Shown one piece after another: positions 45,896 to 59,060 of a stretch of DNA of 64,000 bases (position 1 is its first letter; each line of letters begins with the position of its first letter). The notes under the pieces are model-generated. The model searched no databases and had not been told where the DNA came from. It worked only from the letters and a program-made list of their open reading frames with translations. Position numbers and translations under genes: made by a program. The stretch spans positions 12,450,001 through 12,514,000 of the forward strand of contig CM072873.1 in the NCBI GenBank assembly GCA_036937835.1, given 5' to 3'. This DNA comes from Pampus argenteus (lineage: Eukaryota; Chordata; Actinopteri; Scombriformes; Stromateidae).

Positions 45896-48800
45896 ATTAT
45901 CCATTACTAGTAATATACTATTTTGACATACAGAAATCACCTGCACCACATTTGACACATTTATTTGAAAAACCAACAAGTGATGCAACACCTTGCCGAT
46001 GATGATTGAGACTTGTCTCTGTCCTTCATTCATAAAAACATCATGTGAGATATTAAACCATCAAAGCATCATGAGGCAATGTTTTAAGATCTTAATAACA
46101 GATCTGATTTCAGAGACAATAAATACCAATACGGTTAGATCAGAGCCTTTTACAACCGTTGCAGTCATTCACAATATGTGCAAACTGACTCTGACTCACA
46201 CATACACACACACGCACAAACACACACACACAGTCACTGTGGCGGGAAGCTTTATGATTCAAACGTAGTGCAGAGTACAGCTGCCAGAGCTGGTGGTTTT
46301 TGCCTTTGAATATGAATATTTAAATATTTGTGGTGAGAGTCTGTTCCCTGCTGAGATAATGACCCATGTTCTCTCTTTGTAAAAATGACCCAGTGATGAA
46401 CCACGGAGAATTCAGACATGTCAAAACGTCTCTCAACCAATATCACCACATAGTTCCTTTATTTTCACTGAATATCATTTCAAGCATCCAGATAATACCA
46501 CAATGCATTTAGAGGTACAGACCACTCTCTTCTGTTTGCAGTTCCCACAATCATTATACAGCGCACGTTGTATGCAGTTAGATTTCAGTGTTTTTTTTTT
46601 GCCATTTGAACTCTTATTATATTTAAATTACCTACCTAGCTCCCTAGAAGGGACATATTGTGTTTTGGTTAAGTCTGCTCCCGTCAGCATCTGAGTGAGA
46701 GAAAGCAAGCTTAATGTGCAGTAATGCAGCAATACTTTAACAACAATAAATTAAGGGCCATGTTCTTGATCTAGATCCTTGGAACAGACGGGTTAAAATT
46801 AAGTTGCAAATCCTAATTTTTGTGATTTCCTCATCTCTTGCAGGAGACTGCTTACAGGTAGAAAATAAATGTAAAAACTCATTGTAGGGTTATTTGTAGA
46901 TAACAGGGAAGAAATATGTAAAACCACCAGCATAGTGCTTTAAAGTGGCATCCAGCAGGCCAGGAAACGTGCCATGACTTCAGCTTTGGTCCTTTCTTTC
47001 GTCTGCAGAGCGTCTCACCACATTACCCTAAAGACTAAATCTGGGCCCCCCTAGCAGAGTGATATGGTGCTCTATATATTCCTTAATGCTAAGGCAGTTT
47101 CATTATCACTGGAAGAGCTTGCTTTGCATCGTCCAGGGCGTGCATCCTGAAGAAGCTCAGACTGCTCTCCACGTAATGAGAGGAGAGATGTGATGGAGTT
47201 TCAAGAAGAGCTGAAGAGTCAGATTGGTTTCTCAACTCTCTCTCTCTGTCTCTCTCTCACACACACACCTCCTCCCTCCTTCCACCTCTCCCTCCTTTCC
47301 AGACCAAACCACACTACAGATGTGGTGAGAGCTCTTCTGTGGGAGGGGGGGTAAAATAAAACCAGCTAAATAAAATGGCTTGAAAGAGGAAGAGTGCACA
47401 GAGATGCTGCCAAGAGGATATTTCCATCTTTCTTAAAAGCGTCTCTGTTAAATGAAAAACAAATGTGTGATTGATGTGTTCGACTTCGGTGATGACGACA
47501 GACGAAAGAGAAGAGACGCCGTAGCCTTCCTTAAATGATCGCTTTGAAATTAGAGCGAGAGAAAAGCAAGAGTGAAACGTTATATGGAGTAACAGTGGGG
47601 TGCAAAAGAATGTGAGGTCTCTTTGATTGTTAAAAAGACAAATTTGCTCTAAACGCTTGTGATCAAAAAAGCATTAGACATAAATAAATGTGTGAAACTG
47701 GGACAAACACGATTTAATTGGTCTAGTAGTCCATGGGAAAGTACTTTAAATGCTAAAATAGACAAGAATTGACCTTGTTCAAATTGCACTTGAAATAAAT
47801 CAACTACCAACTAATGCTGAACTAACCATGAGCTTCCTGTCACGGCAAAAGGCTCCATAACTGTCACTTAATAAAAACTAACTTTTTGGCCATGAAAACC
47901 TCCCTATTCCGATTTCCAATAAAGGCTTTTTTTTTTATTAGTTGCAGAACTGAAAAAATGATAATCATCTCTTGGTAGAAATTCCTGAAACCTTTCTTCG
48001 GTCCAAGGCTGTAATCTGTTGACTGTATCGAGGCTGCTGGCAAGCAGACAAACACACAAACACACAAACACACTCTTTTTGGCAGAGGTAGTAGGTAGTG
48101 AGAAGGCAGGGTGAAAAGATCACCTTCAAACTGTTTATTTTGGTGTTATCAACAAATTTAACAACTGAATTTGTCATTCACACACTTTTTCTTTCAAATA
48201 AATCAAATAAATAATTTTAAACCCCACAAATGTATTAAAATATTTTGGGAAGAGGACTTGGTTCCAAATTGTTATTGACAAATTTATAAATGCCTGTAAT
48301 TGATGTAAAGGCATATTTTTGTCAAAATAATTACTGCTGTGCCACAAGAAAAGGGCTTTTCAGGTCTTTCACTGCTTTCGAGGTTTCTTGAAATGCTCCA
48401 CCTTAAACGTGAAGGACGGATCGTGCAACCACTCCTCAACCTTAAAAACTAAAACTGGTTTGTTTGTTGTGCCTTCCAAAACCGTAGCCCCGTAACCGTA
48501 GAATAGTCACGCCACACGACTCGTGTTTACCATGTGATCATCAACAGTTGCCACCACAATAGCGTACAGATTCATAAACTCCTGTCTGACTAGTACAGAC
48601 TGCTGTGCTCTATTTTAGAGCAAGTGCTTGTTGTATGTATTGTCTGCCAGTGTTTGAAACTATTTCTCTGATGGTGATGAGAAGAAGTTCCAACAACACT
48701 TTTTATGTGTAGAAAATTTGTGCAACAACACGATTATCTTCATGGAGAGTCTGTCTGAAAGTGTGCACTGTTATCTCTGTTTGTATGACATATTGTGTTG

Positions 48801-50029
48801 AGACTGCCTGTAGAAGTTCTTGGAGAGATGAGAAAGGCAATAGGATGCAGCCAGGAGGAGTGCGGCCTTTCCAAACAGGTAGATACACTTTTGCTTTTTT
48901 GGCATGACCTGATTTGCATCAAGCATACAGAGGTAAATTTGTCTGGAAGATAGATACACATGGTACCAGAAAGATGAATGTGGACGCATAGTTACTCTGA
49001 CAAATGTGTGTTTGAGTACATGAAACTCCACCCTCCCCAACTGTTGCAACACCCTCCCCAGAAGCTGCTCAACGCCCCCCTCTGCAGGCAGGTGAACAAA
49101 GGACACACTAACCCCTTTCAAAATATTTCATGGTGCTTTGGAAGGTTGAGGGCCTGGCAGAGCTTCGGCTGGACTACCTGCCACCACCTTGGCACCCAAA
49201 CAGACGGGGCCTTCTGAGAGCTGAATTTTAGGAGGGGGGTGACCGAGGCGGGAGTCCCCCTTCCCCTTTCCCCCTCTTCCCACACACAGTCTGGCAAGGT
49301 GAGCAGAAAGATGGTGGGAGGAGGAGAGAGGTGGAGTGTTTCCTTGTTTCTCCACTATCCTCATCTGTGTTTGCATAACTTAACAGTTTTGGGGTGGGTG
49401 ACGGAGTTGGGGGTGGGTGGGGGCTTTGTCTTTGCCATCCTCAACCATCCACCCATTCACACTCCCAGCAGCCACCAATTCAACCTCCAATTTAAGATTC
49501 AAGACAGAGAAAAAGAAGAGGGGACCAGAAAAGGAAGATGGGAAGGAGATTGGAGGAGGTGAAGGGGTGGAGCTCACCTTGTTTAGAAGGAGACGCCCCC
49601 TACCCATCCCAATCCTTCACCCACAGACACATTCTGGCAGCGTGGAAGACAGGTGGAGCTCCTCCCTCCTCCTCTCTTCTCTCTGTGCAACTGCATGTTC
49701 ATTTATATGGCCAAGACATAGAAGGGCATCTGCACACACACACACACACACACACACCGCTATGGAAAGCTGCCAGGTTGTTGATGAGAGGAAGAGAAAA
49801 GCCTTTACAGTGACGGATACAGTCCTGAACCAGCTCTCATCCCAACCACCAACATCAGCAGCAGCCTCACTCTTTGTTTACCACCTTTATCTTAGAGAAG
49901 AAAATAATCCTTCTGATAATAATGTTTATCAGAATGTAATATACAAACAAGTAAAAAATGAGCCAATAACAGATCAGACAGTGTGAAAGGGGATGTTGGT
50001 TATTCTAGTTGATCCATCCTGCTCACGCT
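45896..50029. other. Intergenic DNA
   Basis: No gene recognised. Holds an (AC)n tract near 46199-46232, CT/AC tracts near 47238-47268, a RUNX-like inverted pair (47308-47326), a G-rich patch (49391-49423) and an (AC)n run at 49734-49757. Long frames at 49.4-50.0 kb reflect composition. Confidence 0.45.
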
Positions 50030-50420
50030 CACACGACGGGACAGACATTTTTCCCCTCGGTCATTCAACTGAAGTGGGACCCCATGTTAATGAAGGAACA
50101 ATGCCTACTTTGCCCACTTACATCCCTTAAGGGGCCCATAGAGTAGGCCCTCATGGGCTTACCATGTGGGCCTCATGTTACTGAAACCACATGGGGCCTA
50201 CACAACGTGCCTACAAGCCAATGCCCACTTAGCCCATTCTTATCACTTTCAGGGCCCACATGGTGGGAAACCCATGTGGAACCCAATTTGAAAGAACCAC
50301 ATGGGGCCCAAGAAATGATACCCAGTTCCACCCCATGCCCACTCTACCCACTTATATCCCCTATGCTGCCCTTAGAGTTGGGCTTTCCATGTGGGGCTTA
50401 TGTTAAATGACCCATATGGG
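50030..50420. repeat. Diverged minisatellite, about 120-bp period
   Basis: About three degenerate units share CCATGTGGGGC/CCACATGGGGCC, ATGCCCACTT(A/T)(G/C)CCCA and CATGTTA(A/C)TGAA motifs in the same order. No gene. Confidence 0.65.
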
Positions 50421-53409
50421 GCCCACATGTACATTTTGGCTGGGTTAGTACATTGTGTGGTTTCCTAACTGTGATCTTGAACACAATGGCTGCCAATCTA
50501 GCACCAATATATTCCAGTCTATCCATTTTGGCAATATATATTTATGTGTATGGCAGCCCCAAAAATGTAGGGTCCTTGTTCAATTTAATGTCAAGAATTA
50601 CATAGTCAAGAATAGACATAGTCCATCTGTTATGTTTTTCCAATATTCATCTATATATTTAAGTTAAGTAAATAACTAATTTCATGTCATGTTAAATTTT
50701 TACATAGCTGAATGAAAGTAGTATTTTCATATAAATGCCTAATAGTAACAATATTGCTGACATTTAAAAAAAAAAAAGACTGGTCATTTGAACGTACTGT
50801 CTGAGAGCAGTGTGAGCATTTAAACGTCTAAAGGGAATTACAACAATGTACACAATTAATAAAAAAGGCAGAGTCTGTCTGGTTTGAATATTCCACAGCA
50901 ACCCACTACTGTTTTTTGATATTTGAGTTTGGACTAAAGTAGTGGACCGATCCACTAATACTGCCATCCATGGAGACAAGCTGCGACTATGGCAAAGAAT
51001 AAATTTAAAGACATTTTAAACAGCTCAAATGTGTAGTGTTGCCTATGTGATTTTAATGTAAATATAGTACCATATACATTACGTAGTATTACTTGTGATG
51101 GTATAGAATATAATATTGCAGTAATTTTATACTACGTTTCATATATGTTGTTGTTAAACTACTTGAGCGTCGATGTCCAAGCATTATTATATTGTGTCCA
51201 GAATTTCTTGTTACTTCCCTCCTCTGTAGTTTTTTTGTTTGTTTTTTCTTGATGTTTTGTTTGGTTTTGCATGGATGACCCCTGCCATTCAGTTGATTGG
51301 TAATTTTAAAGCCCCAGCAGGTAAAAATCCTGACTATAAGCAGCAAATGAACCAATTTAAACCTCTCCTCAGGCTGTAATGGAGTCAGATCAACACTATA
51401 TGTGCAGAAAACCTGAGTTTTCTATAATATATTGTATAAAAAAAACCAGGTTGGAGCAACTGCACTTCATTAGTAAACCAATCTTGTTTTGTTTTACGTT
51501 ATTATGTAGATTTGTGTATTCCAGAGATGTAAGGTCCTGCACTGAAGGACATTTTCTAATGTAAAATACACCCAACATGTCATCAGTTGTGCTGAAAACA
51601 CGAGTGTCTTGCTTGCTCTTTACTCACATCAGGATTTCTGGTTGCTGAGGTTTACATTTGTCTATTAGTTAAACTTTTTTCAGAAGATGCTCTGAAGATA
51701 CTGGACTGAGACAATCATTTAACAGTACAGTATCTTCAGAGCATCTTCCTGTCCACCGACCTGGATCATGCTACATTAGCAAATAAAGAAGGATGAAGGT
51801 GGCATTTAGCTTTAAGATCTCAGATGAAGTGAATTACATGCATTTAGTAATCCACGCCCAGTGTGGAGGTGTAGTGACAGGGAGTCCTCCGGCGAATAGA
51901 TCTCATTGCGATAGGGATGGATGAGGCTGCATGCAGAGCCACTGCAGCACGACTACATCACCATTTGTTTTCATTACACAGCCAAAACAACCTCAACGGA
52001 CAGTGAGACAGTGCACCATTGTTCACGTGTGAAGAGTACAGCACAAAGCTTGAAAACAAGCCCGCTGTAGGTTTTTCTGTCCACATAACCTGATTCATGT
52101 GAGCATAATGTATGACAGACCGTAGGTGAGACTGACACATCCCAGGGGTCGAAGTTAGCGACAGCCCATTCTCCTCACAGTAATGTGTTTTGTTGTCTGT
52201 AGACAGGCTTTGTGATTAAGTTATATGGTCCGGGGGCCAGATCTTTTCTTATTCAGAGGCGGACAGACGTTTAAAATATGAATGAAAACAACATGTGCAC
52301 CACCAGCAAAAATTGTTTCATTTTGGAGTTGGATAACAGGACATTGTGAGGCCTTCAACAATATTCTGATTAACTGGGAGATTTTGTGTGAGAAAAATAC
52401 TGTTTTAACCACAATATATATCCAGACTAAAAACTATAAAGGTATAGGTTGTTAAAGATATCTGGGCTACATATGATCATGATGATGTTAAACACTATAT
52501 AACTACAATAATTATTGAGACGCCTTAAAAACCCCACTTCAGCACAGTTTTATTCTAGCTGATCCAGTAGTTGTGTGACCTGCAAATCAATGTGTAAAGT
52601 AGAAGTTAGTTTCAGGACGACATATTGCATCGGACTGCGTGACACGAATATCAAGCAGCACTTTGCTCTGTCAATTTCCTTTTGATGAATGAAGGTTAAA
52701 GGCAACTGGGCCCTGATTGGCAGACTGCATCACACAACCTGACTGGAATCGAGCCAATCTGCTGAGTGAAGCATTTCCAAAACGGTGTGTGAATCCAAAT
52801 GATGCAAACGTGGGGATGGCTGCCAGTCCAGTTGTGCTGACTTAAACCTGTGTGTAAACTTGGACTGGAGTTTAAAAAGAAGATACATATTTATCATATA
52901 TACCATTTATTTATATTTATATAAATAGATGTATAAAAAGGTGAGTGGAGAAATGAAATAAAGGGGAATGCTTCATCATTTTATATTTTTACATCTACTA
53001 CTTGTTATCTAGTCATGTGACTGAAATAACAGACATACAACAACATTATACAAAGAGTAAAATAATAATTTTTTCTTATTGTCTACAAATCTCATGTGTG
53101 GAGCCAAAACAACAATAATCCACTTACAAGTATTGTGTGTGCATCGTAAGCCTGATTTATCTTATTCCTCTGTGCCGTACACCTCTGTTGTTGTCCAAAA
53201 ACCATTGGGTGGGTAACACTTCACCATAAAAATTACAGTGACGTTAACTTGCTTAGAAACAAATAACAGCACCATGTTCCTGCACATGCTCAGTGGTGTC
53301 TGCATCACTGGAGAATGAAAACACTGTTCACGGTTTTTCGTCTTTGGGGCGAATAAGTTTCTAAACAAACCAACATGACCAATCAGGGAATCAGGGATGA
53401 AGGAAGATG
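50421..53409. other. Intergenic DNA with the 51.7 kb hairpin
   Basis: AT-rich; no coding exon recognised. The notable element is the near-perfect hairpin at 51683-51748. Confidence 0.5.
51683..51748. ncRNA. Pre-miRNA-like hairpin (candidate, unproven)
   Basis: GAAGATGCTCTGAAGATACTG (51683-51703) pairs perfectly over 21 bp with 51728-51748. After one mismatch, four more pairs (ACTG/CAGT) follow and leave a 14-nt loop. Length 66 nt is right for a pre-miRNA on either strand. It could equally be a palindromic mutation. Expression unknown. Confidence 0.4.
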
Positions 53410-53493
53410 TCACCCAGTACGATGGAGTGGCTCAATGACATGTTTTTAGTTTTTGGACAATGGAGGTCTATGGAATAGGATATATCATGCTTT

Positions 53494-53533
<40 letters not shown>

Positions 53534-53630
53534 CCCCCGGTGTGTGTTAAATAATCTACTTACAACTGGTAAGTAGATTATTTAATTATTGGTTTGGCTC
53601 TGCACAAGAGATTTGTTGACAATAAGAACA
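53410..53630 (+). repeat. Dispersed repeat copy B with (AC)n and a palindrome
   Basis: Same family as 43260-43425. Here the CA run is expanded (about 53496-53531) and followed by poly-C and a 16-bp perfect palindrome (53547-53585). Confidence 0.6.
53547..53585. repeat. Perfect palindrome beside the (AC)n run
   Basis: TTAAATAATCTACTTA (53547-53562) and its exact reverse complement (53570-53585) flank a 7-nt loop CAACTGG. Confidence 0.85.
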
Positions 53631-56600
53631 CTTTAGAAGCTGGTGCTGTTTTGTTGAAGCATGTCTAGCAGCTCACAGTGAGCCGTCCAGTACAGTGGAT
53701 TTATTCTCTTTGTACACTTGACTGAAAATACTCACAAGGAGACATGTGAGTCTCAAAAGATTTCAGCTGAAATAAGAATTAAAGCCTGAGGCTTAACTTA
53801 TTTGCCATGACATTATGCAGAACTACTGGGATAGATGTGATTGATTGACTCTAGCTTATCCTTTCAAGTGCACGGGCATTATGAATCTCAAATATTGGTT
53901 GATTTCACGGATAACCCCAACACTCTGGCTTCACGTCACGCTCAGCTTTATCTCTCTCTGTGGAATTGTGCTACTACAGGTCAAAAACCTCAAGGAGCAG
54001 TTGATGAAATTTCATGAAAGAACAACGGGGAGTTAGTCACACTGCTATACTGGGACATGTGGGAAAGTTGATGTGTTCCCCCCTCGGTGCTACCCGGCCC
54101 TTCGGTTAGCTCATACTGTCTTTGTGAGAGAGAGACCCCCCAGATGTCTCATTAGCTATATCATTAGGGAGACAGCTGGAAGGGGGTGCAGACAGCTGAC
54201 GCGGGGCTGCAGGGGCAGGATTAGCTGTGACTTTTGGACGGGTGGGGGTTTGGAGTGTGGGATATATTCAGATCTCATGTCCAGTGTTTCAGGCTCTCAT
54301 ATGATATCCCACACAGCACTCAGAACGTGTGTTTTCAAGCATTAGTTCCTTTACTTTAAATCATGGATAAAGGTTTTCGGACAGGTGTGGCTGCATTAAA
54401 CAGACAAAACAAATACAAATGACTATCCTTAGAAAATAGATTTTGGTAGAGGATTTTTGAGAATCTACTTTAGAGTGATGATGTATTCTGTGTGCAAAAT
54501 CTGCCTAAAATCTGCAGTAACCAAAATGTAAAAATGTAGAAGAAGTACAATATTTGTGCAGTAGGTTTTGTAATTTGTTCTGCTGAGCAGATAAAACATG
54601 GTCCGTGGCTTCAAGGAAGAAAAAAAAAAAAGCCCCCTTGCAATCAAGATCCTAAAAATCACCCTTGCTGTATATTCAGAAAGACCTGCAGACAGAATAA
54701 GCCTTCCATTCATTGGAGACAGGATAAACAAAACGGAGAAAACGCCATTTAGAGGAGTCACGACGGATAAATTACGTGGTTAGAAGTACGGTGTGATAAA
54801 TGAACAGACACAGTAAACATTTGCAGCGGGTCTCACTCTCACTGAAGCCTCAATACTTCACTCATTAATGTGCTCTGCATTGACTCACGGATCACTCACT
54901 AGTAAATTATAGGTTTGCCTTTGCTTATACAGCCAATGAGGACATTAATGACATAGCAAGCCACAGCTAGGGCATTTTTTTTTTTTGAACAGTTGAATCC
55001 TTTACAATATTATATATTTTTTTAGTATAATTATTAAAAAGTTGTTCCATTGCAGGTTTGGCTGCTTACCACAGTGATAAAAGGCTGACTGTGTTTATTA
55101 TATGAAGTGATATGTGCAATCTTGTGTCCCAAACAGTATATTTGCACCAAATTTGAGATCATGTTTTCTATGTGCCAGGTCTGCGAGTTTAAATGTGTCA
55201 GTATCGTGTACTATAGTCTCGATGTTTTACATTTTGCTCATGATATTCAGTGTACTCGTCATGATGAGTACTACACAGCTTATGAAGACAGCCTTCCAAA
55301 GTTTAATACAATAACCCTGATGTGTCATGAATAAAACACATTTTGTTATTGGGAATTGTAGGAACAAAGGGTTTTTGAGCCTGACGTATATATAAAAAAG
55401 GTGCAATCACGTGGTGTTTCCAGCATATTCACTTCACTTCATTTCCCATTCACTTCTGTTGAAATGACGAATTCAAGAATCCATTTTGATGCAGTGGTTT
55501 TCACAGGTTATAGTTCACCATTGAGTGAGTAGATGTGCTCTTTTGGACAATAGGAACACTTCAAGCACTGTGTTTGGAAATGGAGAAGTGTTTCATCACC
55601 ATTTTTAGGTCACTTAGTATCACACAACTCTACTACAAACGGTAGCATCACTCTCATACATTTTGCGATCGCGCTGACCAATATTTATTTATGTTTTACC
55701 CACATGACAAATTTGACATCACATCCTTTTTCAGAGTGCACAGAGCTTTCAGTGAATGAAAAAGTCATCCGGCCATACCTCCGCTGCTTTGATTTTCACC
55801 ATCATTTTGAAGTTATTTCGAGTTCCTCAACTCTATGGAAGTGTGATACTAAAATCTAGAAGAATAAAATAAACACAACATCACCTGCAGGAAAGGTCAT
55901 AAATAGTGGGGTAAAATTGCAATATCAAAAAATAATAATAATTTGTTGCCATGACAGATTGAACATGTTGTATGGTCCTTCTGAGAAGTGAAACTTTGAA
56001 TTAAAAAAATATCTTTCTTCATATCTTTTAATGGAAATAAATATGATAACGCCAAAAGAATCTTTAACTCACTCTTCAGTTATGTCCTGAAGAAACTCCC
56101 CCGTACAAATGTGTGTGATGAACATGGGAGTGTGATAATTGTAGGAACAGCACTGTCGGGGGTGGGGGTTAGAGGTTACATTCTTGGGGTATTGCATTTT
56201 GCTGCACTTATGCTCCCTCAACAATGTCGTGCCTCATCAGGGCCACAATCCTCAGCGACCGCAGGGCTGAGCGGGGCGACAGCTGCCAAGCCAGAAAAAC
56301 AACGGACGCCATTTTCATCCATGTGAACCCATGTGAAATTCCTGGAATGGCCGTGATTGTAATGTGGTCCTATAAGGTTACATAATGAGGGCGCTTCATA
56401 AACATAATCTTCTCTTCCTTTTCCTTCCTCTTCCCCTGATTTCACCTTCTCATCTCCTGCCCGTGCACTGGCCCATGTTCTCGCAGCGTTGGATCTGTTC
56501 CCCACACCCCGCTGTTCTTTACATATTTTACATTATGAGTTTGGACTTACACAGCTGTGCTTACACAGCTGTTGTTTGATTGCAGTTGTGATTTTGCTTA

Positions 56601-56806
56601 TGTACATTGTTGTGTTTTCAATAATGTTTCATGCCAGGCTCCCTGACAGCTCACATCCCCTGAAACCGTTATAAATCCCTGGCATGTTCAAGCCTCATTG
56701 GTGGTTTCTGAATATTTTGGTGAGGTTAAACATCCAGATAGATGTATATATAATAAAATTATTACTATTATTATTTTTATTATTACTATTATTTATTAAT
56801 AGTAAT
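53631..56806. other. Intergenic DNA
   Basis: No coding exon recognised. 54.1-54.3 kb and 56.1-56.4 kb are less AT-rich and carry homeodomain-like ATTAG and E-box CAGCTG words, so they are candidate conserved elements. An 11-bp inverted pair GTGTGGGATAT/ATATCCCACAC lies at 54255-54265 and 54304-54314. Confidence 0.4.
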
Positions 56807-56848
56807 ACGACTACTACTACTACTACTACTACTACTATTATTATTATT
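56807..56848. repeat. (ACT)n/(ATT)n microsatellite
   Basis: CGACTACTACTACTACTACT-type run passing into ATTATT repeats, directly before a MITE copy. Confidence 0.85.
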
Positions 56849-56864
56849 TGTCCACTCATTTCTT

Positions 56865-57120
56865 GGCCACTTGGGGGCAGTAGAAACAAGTAGTGAACAC
56901 AACTCAGACATATCACTTCAACATCATTCAATATGTGGCTCTTAAGCAGCTAAATGCTCCACTATGTTCCTCTATGTGTCTGTTTGCTGTGTAGTCCTGA
57001 GAAGGTAGTGTACAGTGGGGTTTTTAGAGCCTAAAACACCACTATGAGAGTGCTGAGATTGAACCAAAACAATAAAGTTGCAGCCTGACAGCTAAACAAT
57101 AAACTGAAACTCCGAAGGGG
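56865..57120 (+). repeat. MITE copy, CTTGGCCACTTGGGGGCAGT family
   Basis: CTTGGCCACTTGGGGGCAGT, AGAAACAAG at the start; TTTTTAGAGCCTAAAACACC and GACAGCTAAACAATAAACTG at the end. This is a common fish non-autonomous element; the best-preserved of three copies here. Confidence 0.6.
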
Positions 57121-58799
57121 GTTGCAGATGATGCTGATAATTCTCTGTAGATTCATGTATTGTCATTTGTCTTTGAGCAGCAGACTCATGCCTTTTACTA
57201 TAAGTCTAAAAGTATCTGGAAGCATGGAAAGCATTTGTGGTTACATCTTTAGAAAGACGTAGTCACAGAACTTGGAACATAAATTATTGGTTTGTCTCAG
57301 AACTTCAGAATAAACCATATTTAACGAAGACATCCTGTTCAGAGTAACAATCTCTTTCTTTTCCTCGTTTTTGTATATTGTACAGAAAGCTGCTTGACCA
57401 ACAGTGTTGACAGTCTGAAATAACAATCATGAAATGGAAAAAAATCAAAATCAAAAATCAAAAACTCACTTTTTCCACAACAGATAGATAAAGTTTATGT
57501 GTATAGCCAATAAACAAGCAGATTGGCTTCGATACACTGCATTTTGTTTATGGTGCACTCCTCTTTGGCCGGCTCTCCTCCCTCCTCTTTGTTTCTTGGA
57601 GTACTTGGAGTGGGTGTTGTATGAAAGGGCCTATTTAAAAAAGGACCTGAGGGACCCTTGGCTCTCCCCAACAGCTGCCCAGCTGTGCCTCTTGTCGACC
57701 GCCCCAACCAGCCCCAACCTCCCAAGTACCCCTGACCACCCCAATCACCCACCGAAGCCTTGACATCACAGCAGAAATGTGTACAACAGTGCCAGAAGCT
57801 ACTGTACAGCTGTAATGAAAGGAGCCTTTCTGAGGGCTTTCAGGGTGATGTCAGGGTCAGTTTTCAATCTGTGTGAGGTCACTGGCTCAGTCTCAAAAAA
57901 TGTATTCAACACTTTTCTTCTGTTGCAGAAAAAATTAAAAAAAATAAACAAATAAAAACAATTTTTTTGAATGTCATGCAATGTGAAATTAAAGGAAATC
58001 AGCAGAACAAAAAAAAAACAAAACGGCATTTTATATATGAACAATTAACATTGATTTAATGCCACTGTGCCTTTCTCTCCCTGCATGCATGCATTGTGTC
58101 ACTCCTCCTGTCTCACTCTCGAGATTCATTCCCCTCCTCACCCCCTGCCCCATCCTCCTTGGCTAGGAGTGCTAGATGAAAGGGAGACCAAGTAAGCATG
58201 AAAGGCAGTGTCTTGGCAGTCAAGTTGACCTCCAGGCTTTTCTCCTCTCTTGCGTTTTAATTCACTCCTCCCCCCCACTCGACTTATTCACCTGTAAAGC
58301 TCTTCACCTCTCCCTCCTAACAGCCAGAAGAAACCTTTAAACCTTAAAGATTGACTCCTGACATACCCGTGGCCATTATTATGATGCTTTTATTTTGGCA
58401 TTCCTCCTCTTGCTGATAAGAAAAGGATCAGGATGACAGGATTGAATGAAAGTTGCTGATTTTAAGCAGTCCCGTTTGGACACGCCTCAGAAGGCAGTGT
58501 GCAGTGTAAGCATTTGCTCATTGTATGCAGGTGTGAATGTTATCAAAGCAGAATGATGGAAAAGTGAGTTATGAATATGTGATGTGTCCAGCCAGCATTT
58601 AACAATGAGATTTATTTCACAACATTAACATCCATACAAAATGCTTTTATAGTAGATGCTTTCGCATAGACAAACATCAAAAAGGTCTCTCAGGTAAATA
58701 AGGTCTAATCTCTATTTAGAGATTATCATAAGAATTCATCTACCAAATGTTTATAATGTTTATTCATTTATTTTACTAGAATAGTCTCAAGATTAGAGG
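57121..58799. other. Intergenic DNA
   Basis: No gene recognised. 58.06-58.45 kb is pyrimidine-rich with interspersed GC words; function unknown. Confidence 0.4.
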
Positions 58800-59060
58800 A
58801 CTTCTTCGTTGAGACTTTGCTGGTGAACATAGTGGCGTGTTTAGCAGCTAAAACAACAGATATTTCCCTCAGGAGCTAGAAGAGAACAAAGACGGAGCTA
58901 AGAGAGTGAATATTGGATTTACAATTGTTGGGTGGATAGAAACGTGACTGTCTGCTGGATATATAAACAAGCAACTCTTTTCTAACAATAACTATAAGGA
59001 AGGTGACGTTAGTGTATAAAGCTTGTTGTGCTTCCCCCAAGTGGCCAAAACTCAATTAAT
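58800..59060 (-). repeat. MITE copy, CTTGGCCACTTGGGGG family, reverse orientation
   Basis: Ends CTTCCCCCAAGTGGCCAAAA, the reverse complement of the 56.9 kb copy's start; upstream GTGGCGTGTTTAGCAGCTAA also fits the family. Confidence 0.5.

Noticed and set aside
49417..49986. 189-codon plus-strand frame, the longest in the downstream desert
   Set aside because: It runs through an (AC)n microsatellite (HTHTHTHT), overlaps other long frames and has no recognisable domain; composition explains it.
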